Shown in pieces: positions 1-7,727 of a stretch of 58,954 bases of DNA. The position numbers and the translations under genes are program-made. Below the pieces are notes generated by a model. The model was not told where the DNA came from. It saw nothing but the letters and a program-made list of their open reading frames with translations, and did no database searches. The stretch spans positions 1 to 58,954 of the forward strand of contig JAQVTR010000006.1 in assembly GCA_028699915.1 (NCBI GenBank), in the 5' to 3' direction. This stretch comes from Fidelibacterota bacterium (GTDB lineage Bacteria; Fidelibacterota; Fidelibacteria; Fidelibacterales; Fidelibacteraceae). Positions within the stretch are counted from its first letter, which is position 1; each line of letters begins with the position of its first letter.

Positions 1-470
1 TGGTCAGCTTCTCCAGCGGGCATCCCTTCACAATGGTGGATGTACTGCTTGGCGGACAGACAGATCCCTATACGGCAGGTATCGATTATATGGAAGATAC
101 CCGTAACCGTATTGCAAGAGAGCCCATCGGCTCCTCGAAAACGCCCTGGCAGTTCAATACGGACCTGCGCGTGGACAAATCGTTCGTGATCGGCGGTTTT
201 AAGGCTAATGTCTTTGTCATGGTAACAAACCTCTTTAACCGTAAGAACGTAATCAATGTTTATGAATTTACCGGCAACGCCTATGATGACGGTTTCCTGA
301 CCGATCCCGTCCGTTCGCAGTCGACGGTCGACACCTACGGCGGTCAGGACTATATTGATATGTATACGGCCATTAATCTGGTTAACGGACAGGCATACTG
401 GGATAATGTCGGCCGGGAGCTTTACAGCAACCCGCGTCAGATCAATGTCGGCCTGCGCCTGTCATTTTAA
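1..470 (+). CDS. TonB-dependent receptor, C-terminal fragment (5' end outside window)
   Basis: The frame is open from base 3 back to the window edge, so this is the end of a longer gene and the ATG at 33 is internal. The visible residues are alternating beta-strand sequence ending in a barrel-type C-terminus (NPRQINVGLRLSF), with aromatic Phe as the last residue as in outer-membrane barrels. The motif TNLFNRKN is shared with the end of the complete receptor at 7728-10613, which supports the same family. The likely role is energised uptake across the outer membrane; the substrate is unknown. It is followed after 36 nt by a large secreted protein and then a PorV-like barrel, the same order as in the complete downstream cassette. 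Confidence 0.75.
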   Translation, partial: VSFSSGHPFTMVDVLLGGQTDPYTAGIDYMEDTRNRIAREPIGSSKTPWQFNTDLRVDKSFVIGGFKANVFVMVTNLFNRKNVINVYEFTGNAYDDGFLTDPVRSQSTVDTYGGQDYIDMYTAINLVNGQAYWDNVGRELYSNPRQINVGLRLSF

Positions 471-506
471 CATTGATGAAACGTATAAATAGTTAAGGAG
501 ATTATA

Positions 507-3500
507 ATGAAGAAAATAATGACATGCGTTATCATTGTCGCCCTGCTCTTCGCGCTGAGTCTGACCGCCGCACCGGCGGAAGGCCGGCCCCTGAGCAAAG
601 CGGCGGCAGCGACAGCGGGCCAGTTAACCCGGACGCTGTCGAATATTTCCAACTGGAGCTACTGGGTGTATTATAACGGCCAAACCGGCCATGCGCCCGA
701 CGGGAGTTCCGGTGGAGTATATCCGCGCGGAACAGCCGGAACGATCTATCAGGACGGTTTTGTCTGGGGCGGCCGTGTGAACGGCAGCGCCACCGATATC
801 CGTGTCGGCGGACAGACCTATAACATCGGAACGATTCCCGGCTGGGTCATTACCGGCGGCGACTATACAAGTGCCGTTACCGCCTCTGTTTCGGATCCCC
901 GGGTACGCGTTTACCGTATCCGTCCGGATTACGAAAGCCTGACCCATGCTCAGCTGATCCAGGATGCCGCGGAACAGAACATGATCGACGCCACCAGCGT
1001 TACCACGGCAATGACCCAGGAGATCATGGACCAGTATGCCCTTGACTGGGCCGAATGGCCGGTCGATCTGGGAGCGCCGTATTACGATATCGATACCGAC
1101 GGAGCATGGACAGACGGCGTGGATGTACCCGGTATCGCCCAGGCGGACCAGATTATCTGGTATGTCTGTAACGATTACAATCAGAGCGCCACAACCGGTC
1201 TCTACGGCTCAAACCCCATCGGTCTTGAGCTGCAGACCACTCTCTGGGCTTACAACCAGCCCGGCGTGCGCCTGGGGCAGATCGTTTTCCGTTCCAACAA
1301 ACTGATCAATAAATCCAATTACAACATGACCGACATGTACGTGTCCATGTGGGCGGACCCGGACCTTGGGAGCGCATCCAACGACTATTGCGGCTGCGAT
1401 ACGGTCCTGAGCCTCGGATACGCCTACAACGGTGAAGCCACGGACGGCGATTACGATGCCTTTGATCTGGCGCCGCCGGCTTTCGGTTATGACTTTTTCC
1501 AGGGACCCATTGTAGCGGCTGCCGCGACCGATACCGCGATCTTTGAACTGGATTATCTGCCCGGTTACAAAAACCTGGGTATGACCTCTTTCGGCTGGTT
1601 CTCCGCCGGTTCTGCGATTTCCGACCCGACACTGGGTGAATTCGAAGGAACACTGCAGTTCTACAACCTGATGCGCGGATATGTCCCGACCGACGACGTC
1701 AACAATCCGACACCCTGGTATGAAGGCAATAATCCCGCCAATGCGGAAACCAAGTTTCCGCTCTGGGGCGATCCCGTTGCCGGAACCGGCGACCTTGACG
1801 GCTCGGCCGGCGGATACTTCCCTCCGGGAGACCGCCGTATTTGTCTGTCCTCCGGTCCCTTTAACTTTGCTCCCGGCGATGTCCAGGAAGTGGTTGTTGC
1901 CATCCTGGGCGGCCTGGGCGCCAACCAGCTGGGTTCCGTTACGGACCTGAAAACGACGGATGATGTGGCGCAGCAGCTCTTTGACGGACTATTCCGCGAA
2001 GTGCCAAAACCGCCGGTTTCTCCCAATGTTACGGCACGTCCTTTCGAAAAGAGCGTCGTTCTCGAATGGGGAAGCAATGCGGCCCGCGTTGCGCAGATCG
2101 AAGAAACGGAAGTATCCGGATATGTCTTTGAAGGTTATAACGTTTATCAGCTGCCGCACGGCACGGCAACCAAAGATCAGGCCGTACGGATCGCAACCTA
2201 CGATCTGGACAACGGCATCAAACTGATCTACGAAAACCGTACGCCCGGCCTCTATGAGGGCGAACAAGTCAGTGTGCCGATCATTTACGGCAACGACGGC
2301 GGCGTACAGCGTTACTGCATCATCGACTGGGATTATGTCAACAACAAACCGCTGTATGAAGGAACGACCTATTATTATGCGGTTACGGCCTATAACCAGA
2401 ATCACGATGAAGGACGTCTGGCAGAAAAGGCAATGGAATCCTCAGTGGTGGCCATGGGCGTTACCCTTCAGGAACCTCTGCCGGGCGTGGGACTGAATGC
2501 AGAAGTGGAAAGCACGATTGAAGTTTTGCATCCGGTCGGCGCCAGCGGCGGACAGGTCGGTGTTACGGTTGTTGATCCTTTTGCGATCACCGGCCACGAC
2601 TACAGTATCTCCTTCCATTACAATGCAGACTCTTCCGCCATCGTCTTTGACGTGACAGATGTCACCGACGGCGTACTGCTCAGCAGCAACAATCCGCAGG
2701 TTTCGGATCTTTCCGAAAAAGGCAGCGCTCCCGTCGTTGACGGCGTGGAAGTCAAGGTTGCCGGACCGCCTGCAGGCATTAAAGAAGTCGTTCAGCTTGA
2801 CGCTCCAAACGGCAACGTGGTTGACGGCAATTTGTTCTTATCTCTGAACTATACCGGAGACGGTTCGCAACCCTGGCACCGCGCAGCCGGCGCCCCGCCT
2901 TTCTATCTGGATAATCCGATCCACGAACTGAACGGCGACTGGGCAGCCGCGGCCTTTGACCGCTTCCATTCATTCGGCACATCGGATTTTGAAGTGGTGT
3001 TCGGTGATTCTTCAGTTGCATGGAGCTATGCGAATGATGTTGTACTTACGGAAAAAGTACCCTTTGCCGTATATAAATATAACCTGGACGGTACGATACG
3101 CCGGCTGTTCCCGGCCGTTTATGACGGTATGGTTGCAGGCACTGACGGTACCTGGGATAACGGCACCGGCGAAGGTTATTTCGGCGGCGAAGCGTTTGAA
3201 CGCATTTACGCCTATGACAACTCGGCAGACGGTTATAAGGTTGCCGACGAGGCCGCTTATATTTCCGCAAACGACATTTATGCGGCGCCTTCAAGCACCG
3301 GCTGGGGCAGCCCGGATAACCCCTACGTTTATCCGCAGCTGAACAACCTTATCATCGGCATGTATACAAATCCCCCCGTAGGTCCTCCGGCGAACGGTAC
3401 GGTCATTCGCTTCAATACGTATAAGCCCATTGATCTGAATGATGTGTTCACCTTCTCGACTGCCGGACTTGATCCGACAAGCAGCGATTCCTTGCTGGCA

Positions 3501-3827
3501 TTGGCGATCGAAAAGATCAATGTCTTCCCGAATCCCTATTACGCTTATAATGAACTGGCAACCTCTCCGTACGACCAGTATGTGACATTTACGCACCTGC
3601 CCGCCAAGGCGACGATCAAGATCTTCAATCTGGCCGGCGTGCTGGTCCGTACCATTGAACATGACAATGCAGCATCGCAGTTTGCAAAATGGGATCTGCT
3701 GAACGCGTCCACTATCCCGGTTGCAAGCGGTATGTATATCGCTCACATCAATATGCCGGACGCCGGAAAACAGAAGATCCTGAAACTCATGGTCATTCAG
3801 AGTAAGCAGATTCTGGAATACTATTAA
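507..3827 (+). CDS. Large secreted protein with PNPY-type C-terminal sorting domain
   Basis: This 1106-residue protein starts with a signal peptide (MKKIMTCVIIVALLFALSLTAA) and has a good AAGGAG site upstream. The N-terminal half (about 50-490) is not a family I can name. About residues 500-660 form a fibronectin-III-like module with GYVFEGYNVYQLP and YYYAVTAYNQN. The last 100 residues (about 1003-1106) carry PNPYY, then LPAKATIKIFNLAG and SGMYIAHI, which resembles a T9SS C-terminal domain but has PNPY instead of PNPFNP. The protein at 10625-13882 has the same layout. It lies between a TonB receptor end and a PorV-like gene and is probably co-transcribed with both. Surface exposure through T9SS is inferred. 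No enzymatic motif was seen. Confidence 0.8.
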   Translation: MKKIMTCVIIVALLFALSLTAAPAEGRPLSKAAAATAGQLTRTLSNISNWSYWVYYNGQTGHAPDGSSGGVYPRGTAGTIYQDGFVWGGRVNGSATDIRVGGQTYNIGTIPGWVITGGDYTSAVTASVSDPRVRVYRIRPDYESLTHAQLIQDAAEQNMIDATSVTTAMTQEIMDQYALDWAEWPVDLGAPYYDIDTDGAWTDGVDVPGIAQADQIIWYVCNDYNQSATTGLYGSNPIGLELQTTLWAYNQPGVRLGQIVFRSNKLINKSNYNMTDMYVSMWADPDLGSASNDYCGCDTVLSLGYAYNGEATDGDYDAFDLAPPAFGYDFFQGPIVAAAATDTAIFELDYLPGYKNLGMTSFGWFSAGSAISDPTLGEFEGTLQFYNLMRGYVPTDDVNNPTPWYEGNNPANAETKFPLWGDPVAGTGDLDGSAGGYFPPGDRRICLSSGPFNFAPGDVQEVVVAILGGLGANQLGSVTDLKTTDDVAQQLFDGLFREVPKPPVSPNVTARPFEKSVVLEWGSNAARVAQIEETEVSGYVFEGYNVYQLPHGTATKDQAVRIATYDLDNGIKLIYENRTPGLYEGEQVSVPIIYGNDGGVQRYCIIDWDYVNNKPLYEGTTYYYAVTAYNQNHDEGRLAEKAMESSVVAMGVTLQEPLPGVGLNAEVESTIEVLHPVGASGGQVGVTVVDPFAITGHDYSISFHYNADSSAIVFDVTDVTDGVLLSSNNPQVSDLSEKGSAPVVDGVEVKVAGPPAGIKEVVQLDAPNGNVVDGNLFLSLNYTGDGSQPWHRAAGAPPFYLDNPIHELNGDWAAAAFDRFHSFGTSDFEVVFGDSSVAWSYANDVVLTEKVPFAVYKYNLDGTIRRLFPAVYDGMVAGTDGTWDNGTGEGYFGGEAFERIYAYDNSADGYKVADEAAYISANDIYAAPSSTGWGSPDNPYVYPQLNNLIIGMYTNPPVGPPANGTVIRFNTYKPIDLNDVFTFSTAGLDPTSSDSLLALAIEKINVFPNPYYAYNELATSPYDQYVTFTHLPAKATIKIFNLAGVLVRTIEHDNAASQFAKWDLLNASTIPVASGMYIAHINMPDAGKQKILKLMVIQSKQILEYY

Positions 3828-3862
3828 TGCCACATGAACGCACATAACCAAAAAGGAGTGTT

Positions 3863-4894
3863 ATGATGAAACTTCACAATAAATTCATGTCGCTTGTCCT
3901 GATCATAGCCCTGCTCACGACGGTGGCCTATGCCGGAGATGTCGCCCGGGCCGGTACTTCTGCCGGTGTCCAGGTCCAGATCCCGGTCGGCGGCCGTAGC
4001 CTGGGCATGAACGGAGCGGATATTGCCAGCGCCCGCGGTGTGGATGCAATATTCTACAATCCTGCCGGGTTGGGCGATTTTGACGGCCGTTTCAGCGGAA
4101 TGTTCGCTTCGGCCAAATATATTGCGGATATCAATTACAACTACTTCGGCGTTGCCTTCAACACCGGACAGCAAGGGGTAATTGCCGTCAATATTAAAGC
4201 TCTTTCTTTCGGTGAGATCCCGATCACAACCGTTCAGGACATGGACGGCGCAAGCGGAGCTACCTATTCACCGTCTTTCAGCGTAATGGGTGCAACCTAT
4301 TCCCGCAAACTGACGGACCGCATCAATGTCGGTCTGACCGCCAAGCTGATCTATGAAAGTGCTCCCAGTGTAAGCGCATCCGCCCTTGCTTTTGATTTCG
4401 GACTGCAGTACCGCGATTTTGTCGATATCAAGGGCTTATCGCTGGGACTGGCGATCCGCAATATCGGGAACAATTTGCAGTATAGCGGAAGCATGCTTCT
4501 TGACCGTGCCCGCGCAGTAGAAGAAACCTATAATGATTACTTCTACCATCCGACCTCTTCCGATCAGCTGCCTGCCAGCATGGAAATGGGTCTGTCCTAT
4601 CAGGCCGGCGAATTGCTCCTTCTGAGCGCAACCTATCAGAATAGCAATACCGAAGCGGATTATCTGCGCATTGGAACGGAACTGAATTTTGCGGATATCG
4701 GTTTCATTCGGGCAGGATATGCCATTCAGATCCTGCCGGCTGATGCGGAACTGGGAAACAGCGCCTTTGGCCTGACCCTGGGCGCCGGAGTCAAATTCCA
4801 GGTCGCACAATCCAATATCAGCGTCGACTATGTGTTCCGTCCCTCACAGCAGTTGGGCAGCCAGAATCTGATTTGTCTGGGAATCGGACTCTAA
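3863..4894 (+). CDS. PorV/PorQ family outer-membrane protein
   Basis: This 343-residue protein has a signal peptide ending near AYA-GDV and then the family signature VGGRSLGMNGADIASARGVDAIFYN with NPAGL at residues 66-70 (written here in two parts). The rest alternates strands typical of a FadL-like barrel. PorV of the T9SS shuttles substrates from SprA to PorU; whether this paralogue does so is inference. Two in-frame ATGs (3863 and 3866) follow AAGGAG at 3853-3858; the second has the better 7-nt spacing, so the true N-terminus may be one residue shorter. It is the third gene of the first cassette and is followed by a terminator. Closest relative in the window is 13894-14940. Confidence 0.85.
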   Translation: MMKLHNKFMSLVLIIALLTTVAYAGDVARAGTSAGVQVQIPVGGRSLGMNGADIASARGVDAIFYNPAGLGDFDGRFSGMFASAKYIADINYNYFGVAFNTGQQGVIAVNIKALSFGEIPITTVQDMDGASGATYSPSFSVMGATYSRKLTDRINVGLTAKLIYESAPSVSASALAFDFGLQYRDFVDIKGLSLGLAIRNIGNNLQYSGSMLLDRARAVEETYNDYFYHPTSSDQLPASMEMGLSYQAGELLLLSATYQNSNTEADYLRIGTELNFADIGFIRAGYAIQILPADAELGNSAFGLTLGAGVKFQVAQSNISVDYVFRPSQQLGSQNLICLGIGL

Positions 4895-4926
4895 CTCGCA
4901 GTAAAAACTGAAAACATCTAAAAGCG

Positions 4927-4963
4927 TCCCCGCTCCGGTTTTCCGGGGCGGGGAAGTTTTTTT
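4927..4963 (+). terminator. Rho-independent terminator after PorV-like gene
   Basis: An 11-bp stem (4928-4938 with 4943-4953, one G-T pair) closes a TTTT loop and is followed by a T run at 4957-4963. It ends the first receptor/secreted/PorV-like cassette. Confidence 0.88.
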
Positions 4964-5076
4964 AATTTGGGATTAATTTGTCTGCGAATTGATTTATAAA
5001 AAAGTAAATTTTCCCTTTTCCCGGCAAACATGCGAGACAATAAACAAGAAAACAACACTTTTTTTCTTGTGAAGTT

Positions 5077-5097
5077 GCAAATTATCGTGTAATTTGC
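5077..5097. promoter_or_regulatory. Palindromic candidate operator upstream of the Lrp-type regulator
   Basis: GCAAATTA (5077-5084) and TAATTTGC (5090-5097) are a perfect 8-bp inverted repeat around the 5-nt centre TCGTG. The site lies 22 bp before the regulator start at 5120 and overlaps the only plausible promoter sequence there. Lrp/AsnC proteins often bind such AT-rich palindromes at their own promoters. The autoregulatory role is inferred from position and symmetry. Confidence 0.5.
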
Positions 5098-5119
5098 TAA
5101 TTAACCGGAGAAAATTAAC

Positions 5120-5569
5120 ATGCTCGACCAAAAAGACAAGGTAATATTAAGGATCCTCCAGAACAATGCGAGGACCTCCAATGCGGAGATAGCCCGCCAT
5201 ATGAACATGACAGCATCCGCTATTTACGAACGCGTAAAAAAACTGGAAAAGGCCGGTGTTGTAAAACGTTACGAAGCTCGTCTCGATCCTGCGGTTCTGG
5301 GCCTGAACCTGCTTGCGATTGTTCTGATAACCCTTTATGATTTGACAAAAATGCGGGCGACCGGCAGGGAATTGTCGCAATTCGATAAAATCCAGGAAAT
5401 TCACTACATTGCCGGTAAAGGCTCCATCATGGCAAAGGTCCGGACTTCGGGCACCGAAGACCTTGAGAAACTTCTGGACAGCATCAATCTCATAGAAAAC
5501 GTAAAAATGACGGAATCGACCATTGTACTGAAAACCGAAAAAGAAACATCCGCACTTTATCTGGAATAA
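5120..5569 (+). CDS. Lrp/AsnC family transcriptional regulator
   Basis: This 149-residue protein has the standard length of the family. Residues 1-60 form the AsnC-type helix-turn-helix (LDQKDKVILRILQNNAR, then NAEIARHMNMTASAIYERVKKLEKAG, given in two parts), and about 65-145 the ligand-sensing alpha/beta RAM domain. The effector is unknown; family members respond to amino acids. It follows a terminator and a 225-nt spacer with its own candidate operator, and precedes the secreted Asp-box protein by 21 nt, so the two are probably one transcript. It might therefore control the secreted/uptake genes that follow, which is inference. Confidence 0.9.
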   Translation: MLDQKDKVILRILQNNARTSNAEIARHMNMTASAIYERVKKLEKAGVVKRYEARLDPAVLGLNLLAIVLITLYDLTKMRATGRELSQFDKIQEIHYIAGKGSIMAKVRTSGTEDLEKLLDSINLIENVKMTESTIVLKTEKETSALYLE

Positions 5570-5590
5570 TAAAAAAAATCGGAGGTAAAC

Positions 5591-7666
5591 ATGAAACGTA
5601 TTGTTAACGCCAGTATTGCAGTATTTTTGCTGTTTTCCGCTGCCTTTGCGGCACGGACGGCGGAAATCCCGGTCAACCATCAGAGCCGGGCAGAACGCAT
5701 GATCAAAGAAGCTGCAGATGCCATTTATGACAACCCGGTGCTGTCAAAGACAAGTGCAAAATCCGCATCAGCGGTTTATGATCCGGAGTTTGCAGCTGTT
5801 TTGATCGATTCCAGCAAGAACGGTTTCGGAATGGTATCCAATGTCACCAACCCCATTTCCCACAGCGGCAACACCTTTGTCATGGCCTATCGCCAGTGGA
5901 TCGGCATTGGGGGAACGGCCGGTGCCATCGGCATGGCCTATAGCATGGATAACGGCGCAAGCTGGACCAATGCAAGTCAGCTGAACGCGGATGCCCCCGG
6001 TATTCTGGAAGGGCGCTATCCTTCCGCGATCGGTGCGGGCGATTATCCCTTTATCGCCTGGACGGAAACGAATCCCGCATCCGGGATTGACAGTGAAGGC
6101 AAACCCCTTTATACCATGGACATGCTGGGCTGGGGCGGCGGTTATATGAATTCTCCCGCCTATATCGGTGCAGCTGCCAGCAATCCCGAAGGCCTTTGGA
6201 TGGGTTGCCCCGATTATTCCCAGGAACCGAACGGAACCGGGCATCTGAACATGACCTTTACCTCATGGCGTGAATTCGACGCCAACGATGTCAGCAGCCA
6301 CAACATGTACCTGTTCCGTTCTACAGATATCAGCGGAGGTTCCGTAACCTTTTCGGCTGCCGAAAAGATCCTGGATGCCAAAACCTACTTTGAGCCGGGT
6401 TCCGCGGACGGTTCCACCACTTCGGATGCGCTGATCTCGGTCAACAACAACGGCGTCGGCTATGTGGCCAGCGTAGCCTACTGGCACCCGGATTATGCAA
6501 GCCAGGTCGACAATAACGCTTACCATACTTTTAAATTTCGCAAGACCAGCGATTACGGGCAAACCTGGAGCACGGCATCCTTTGATTCCGACGTTCCTTA
6601 TTACTATGTTCCCGATAATGTCTTTGACGACAATATCTTTGACATCTATCTGCCCAGCAGCCAGTACGAGGTTGTTTACGGGAGCGACACCCTGATCGTC
6701 GACGCCCTTACCGGCGAAGAGGATGCGGTTCTTGACACCCTGAATTACCCGGGACTCTTTATCGGTTATGATAATGACATGATCGTCGACCAGAACGGCG
6801 GCGTTCACTTTATGTGCCTGGTGATCCCGGAATCCGAACAGGCCGGCTACATTATGCCCACCGTTCACGAAGGCTGCGGGTTTTATCATCTGTACTGCGC
6901 CGATCCGGCATCGGAGAGCGCTGAATGGGAAGTTTCCTTTGTGACCAGCATGCAGAATACCTGGCGTTTTAATTACGGAACCAGTAACCGCGCCTGGCAG
7001 AGCTTTTTCCCCGCAATGGCAACCTCAAGCGAAAATCCTGATGTCCTGTATGTCGTGTATCCCAAGGGAAATATTTACAAAGAATACAGTGAAGAGGACG
7101 GCGATACTTTGCTGTACATGAACAGCTACGATATTTACGTCAACCGTTCCGCGGATGCCGGAAGAACCTGGCAAGGTGAGGTCAATGTCACGAATACCGA
7201 TGACTTTGACGAACTGAACGCCCATGCCGATCCGGATGCTGCGGATGACAAGGTTTATATCGTTTATCAGGTTCCGGAATATTCCCTGCATACGGTTGAT
7301 AACGACGAATCGGATGCCGTACCGGAAGATTATATGAACCGTATCTATTTTATGACGGTCACGCATCCCGGCACGGCGGTCGCCGAACCGGTCGCTCTTC
7401 CCGACGTTTTTGTGCTGGAACAGAGCTATCCGAATCCCTTTAACCCGGTTACCACGATCGCTTATCACATTCGCGAAGCCGGCAAATACCGCCTGGATGT
7501 CTTCAACACGCTGGGCCAAAAGGTCACCACGCTTTTTGAAGGATTCCGTGAAAGCGGACAGTATGATATCCGTCTGGACGGCTCGGAGCTGTCTTCCGGC
7601 ATCTACTTTTATTCGCTGACGGGTAAGGGGCAGATACAGACGCAAAAAACCGTATTATTAAAATAA
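5591..7666 (+). CDS. Secreted Asp-box (sialidase-like propeller) protein with T9SS sorting domain
   Basis: This 691-residue protein has a strong GGAGGT site and a signal peptide (to about AFA-ART). Three Asp-box motifs of the S/T-x-D-x-G-x-T/S-W type are visible: SMDNGASW near 118, TSDYGQTW near 319 and SADAGRTW near 520. This points to a BNR/sialidase-like beta-propeller, but I cannot identify catalytic arginines, so enzymatic activity is not claimed. The end (about 609-691) is a canonical T9SS domain: YPNPFNPVTTI, then LGQKVTTLF, SSGIYFYSL and the basic tail KTVLLK. It is probably exported by T9SS and attached to or released from the surface. It is co-directional with the Lrp-type gene 21 nt upstream. 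Confidence 0.83.
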   Translation: MKRIVNASIAVFLLFSAAFAARTAEIPVNHQSRAERMIKEAADAIYDNPVLSKTSAKSASAVYDPEFAAVLIDSSKNGFGMVSNVTNPISHSGNTFVMAYRQWIGIGGTAGAIGMAYSMDNGASWTNASQLNADAPGILEGRYPSAIGAGDYPFIAWTETNPASGIDSEGKPLYTMDMLGWGGGYMNSPAYIGAAASNPEGLWMGCPDYSQEPNGTGHLNMTFTSWREFDANDVSSHNMYLFRSTDISGGSVTFSAAEKILDAKTYFEPGSADGSTTSDALISVNNNGVGYVASVAYWHPDYASQVDNNAYHTFKFRKTSDYGQTWSTASFDSDVPYYYVPDNVFDDNIFDIYLPSSQYEVVYGSDTLIVDALTGEEDAVLDTLNYPGLFIGYDNDMIVDQNGGVHFMCLVIPESEQAGYIMPTVHEGCGFYHLYCADPASESAEWEVSFVTSMQNTWRFNYGTSNRAWQSFFPAMATSSENPDVLYVVYPKGNIYKEYSEEDGDTLLYMNSYDIYVNRSADAGRTWQGEVNVTNTDDFDELNAHADPDAADDKVYIVYQVPEYSLHTVDNDESDAVPEDYMNRIYFMTVTHPGTAVAEPVALPDVFVLEQSYPNPFNPVTTIAYHIREAGKYRLDVFNTLGQKVTTLFEGFRESGQYDIRLDGSELSSGIYFYSLTGKGQIQTQKTVLLK

Positions 7667-7680
7667 ACAGGATTTAACCT

Positions 7681-7711
7681 GCGGACGCCCGGTACCGTTC
7701 CGGGCGCCCGC
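7681..7711 (+). other. GC-rich hairpin in the 5' spacer of the TonB receptor gene
   Basis: Bases 7681-7692 pair with 7700-7711 (12 positions, one mismatch) around a 7-nt loop. No T run follows, so it is not a typical terminator. It sits 16 nt before the receptor start at 7728 and could act as an RNA stability or processing element between the Asp-box gene and the receptor cassette. Confidence 0.5.
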
Positions 7712-7727
7712 ACTTTAAGGGGATTGT

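Noticed and set aside
5075-5103. TTGCAA-17-TAATTA as the Lrp gene promoter
   Set aside because: The -10 match is poor and the start would fall within the ribosome site; the palindrome explains the sequence better. The real promoter is not resolved.
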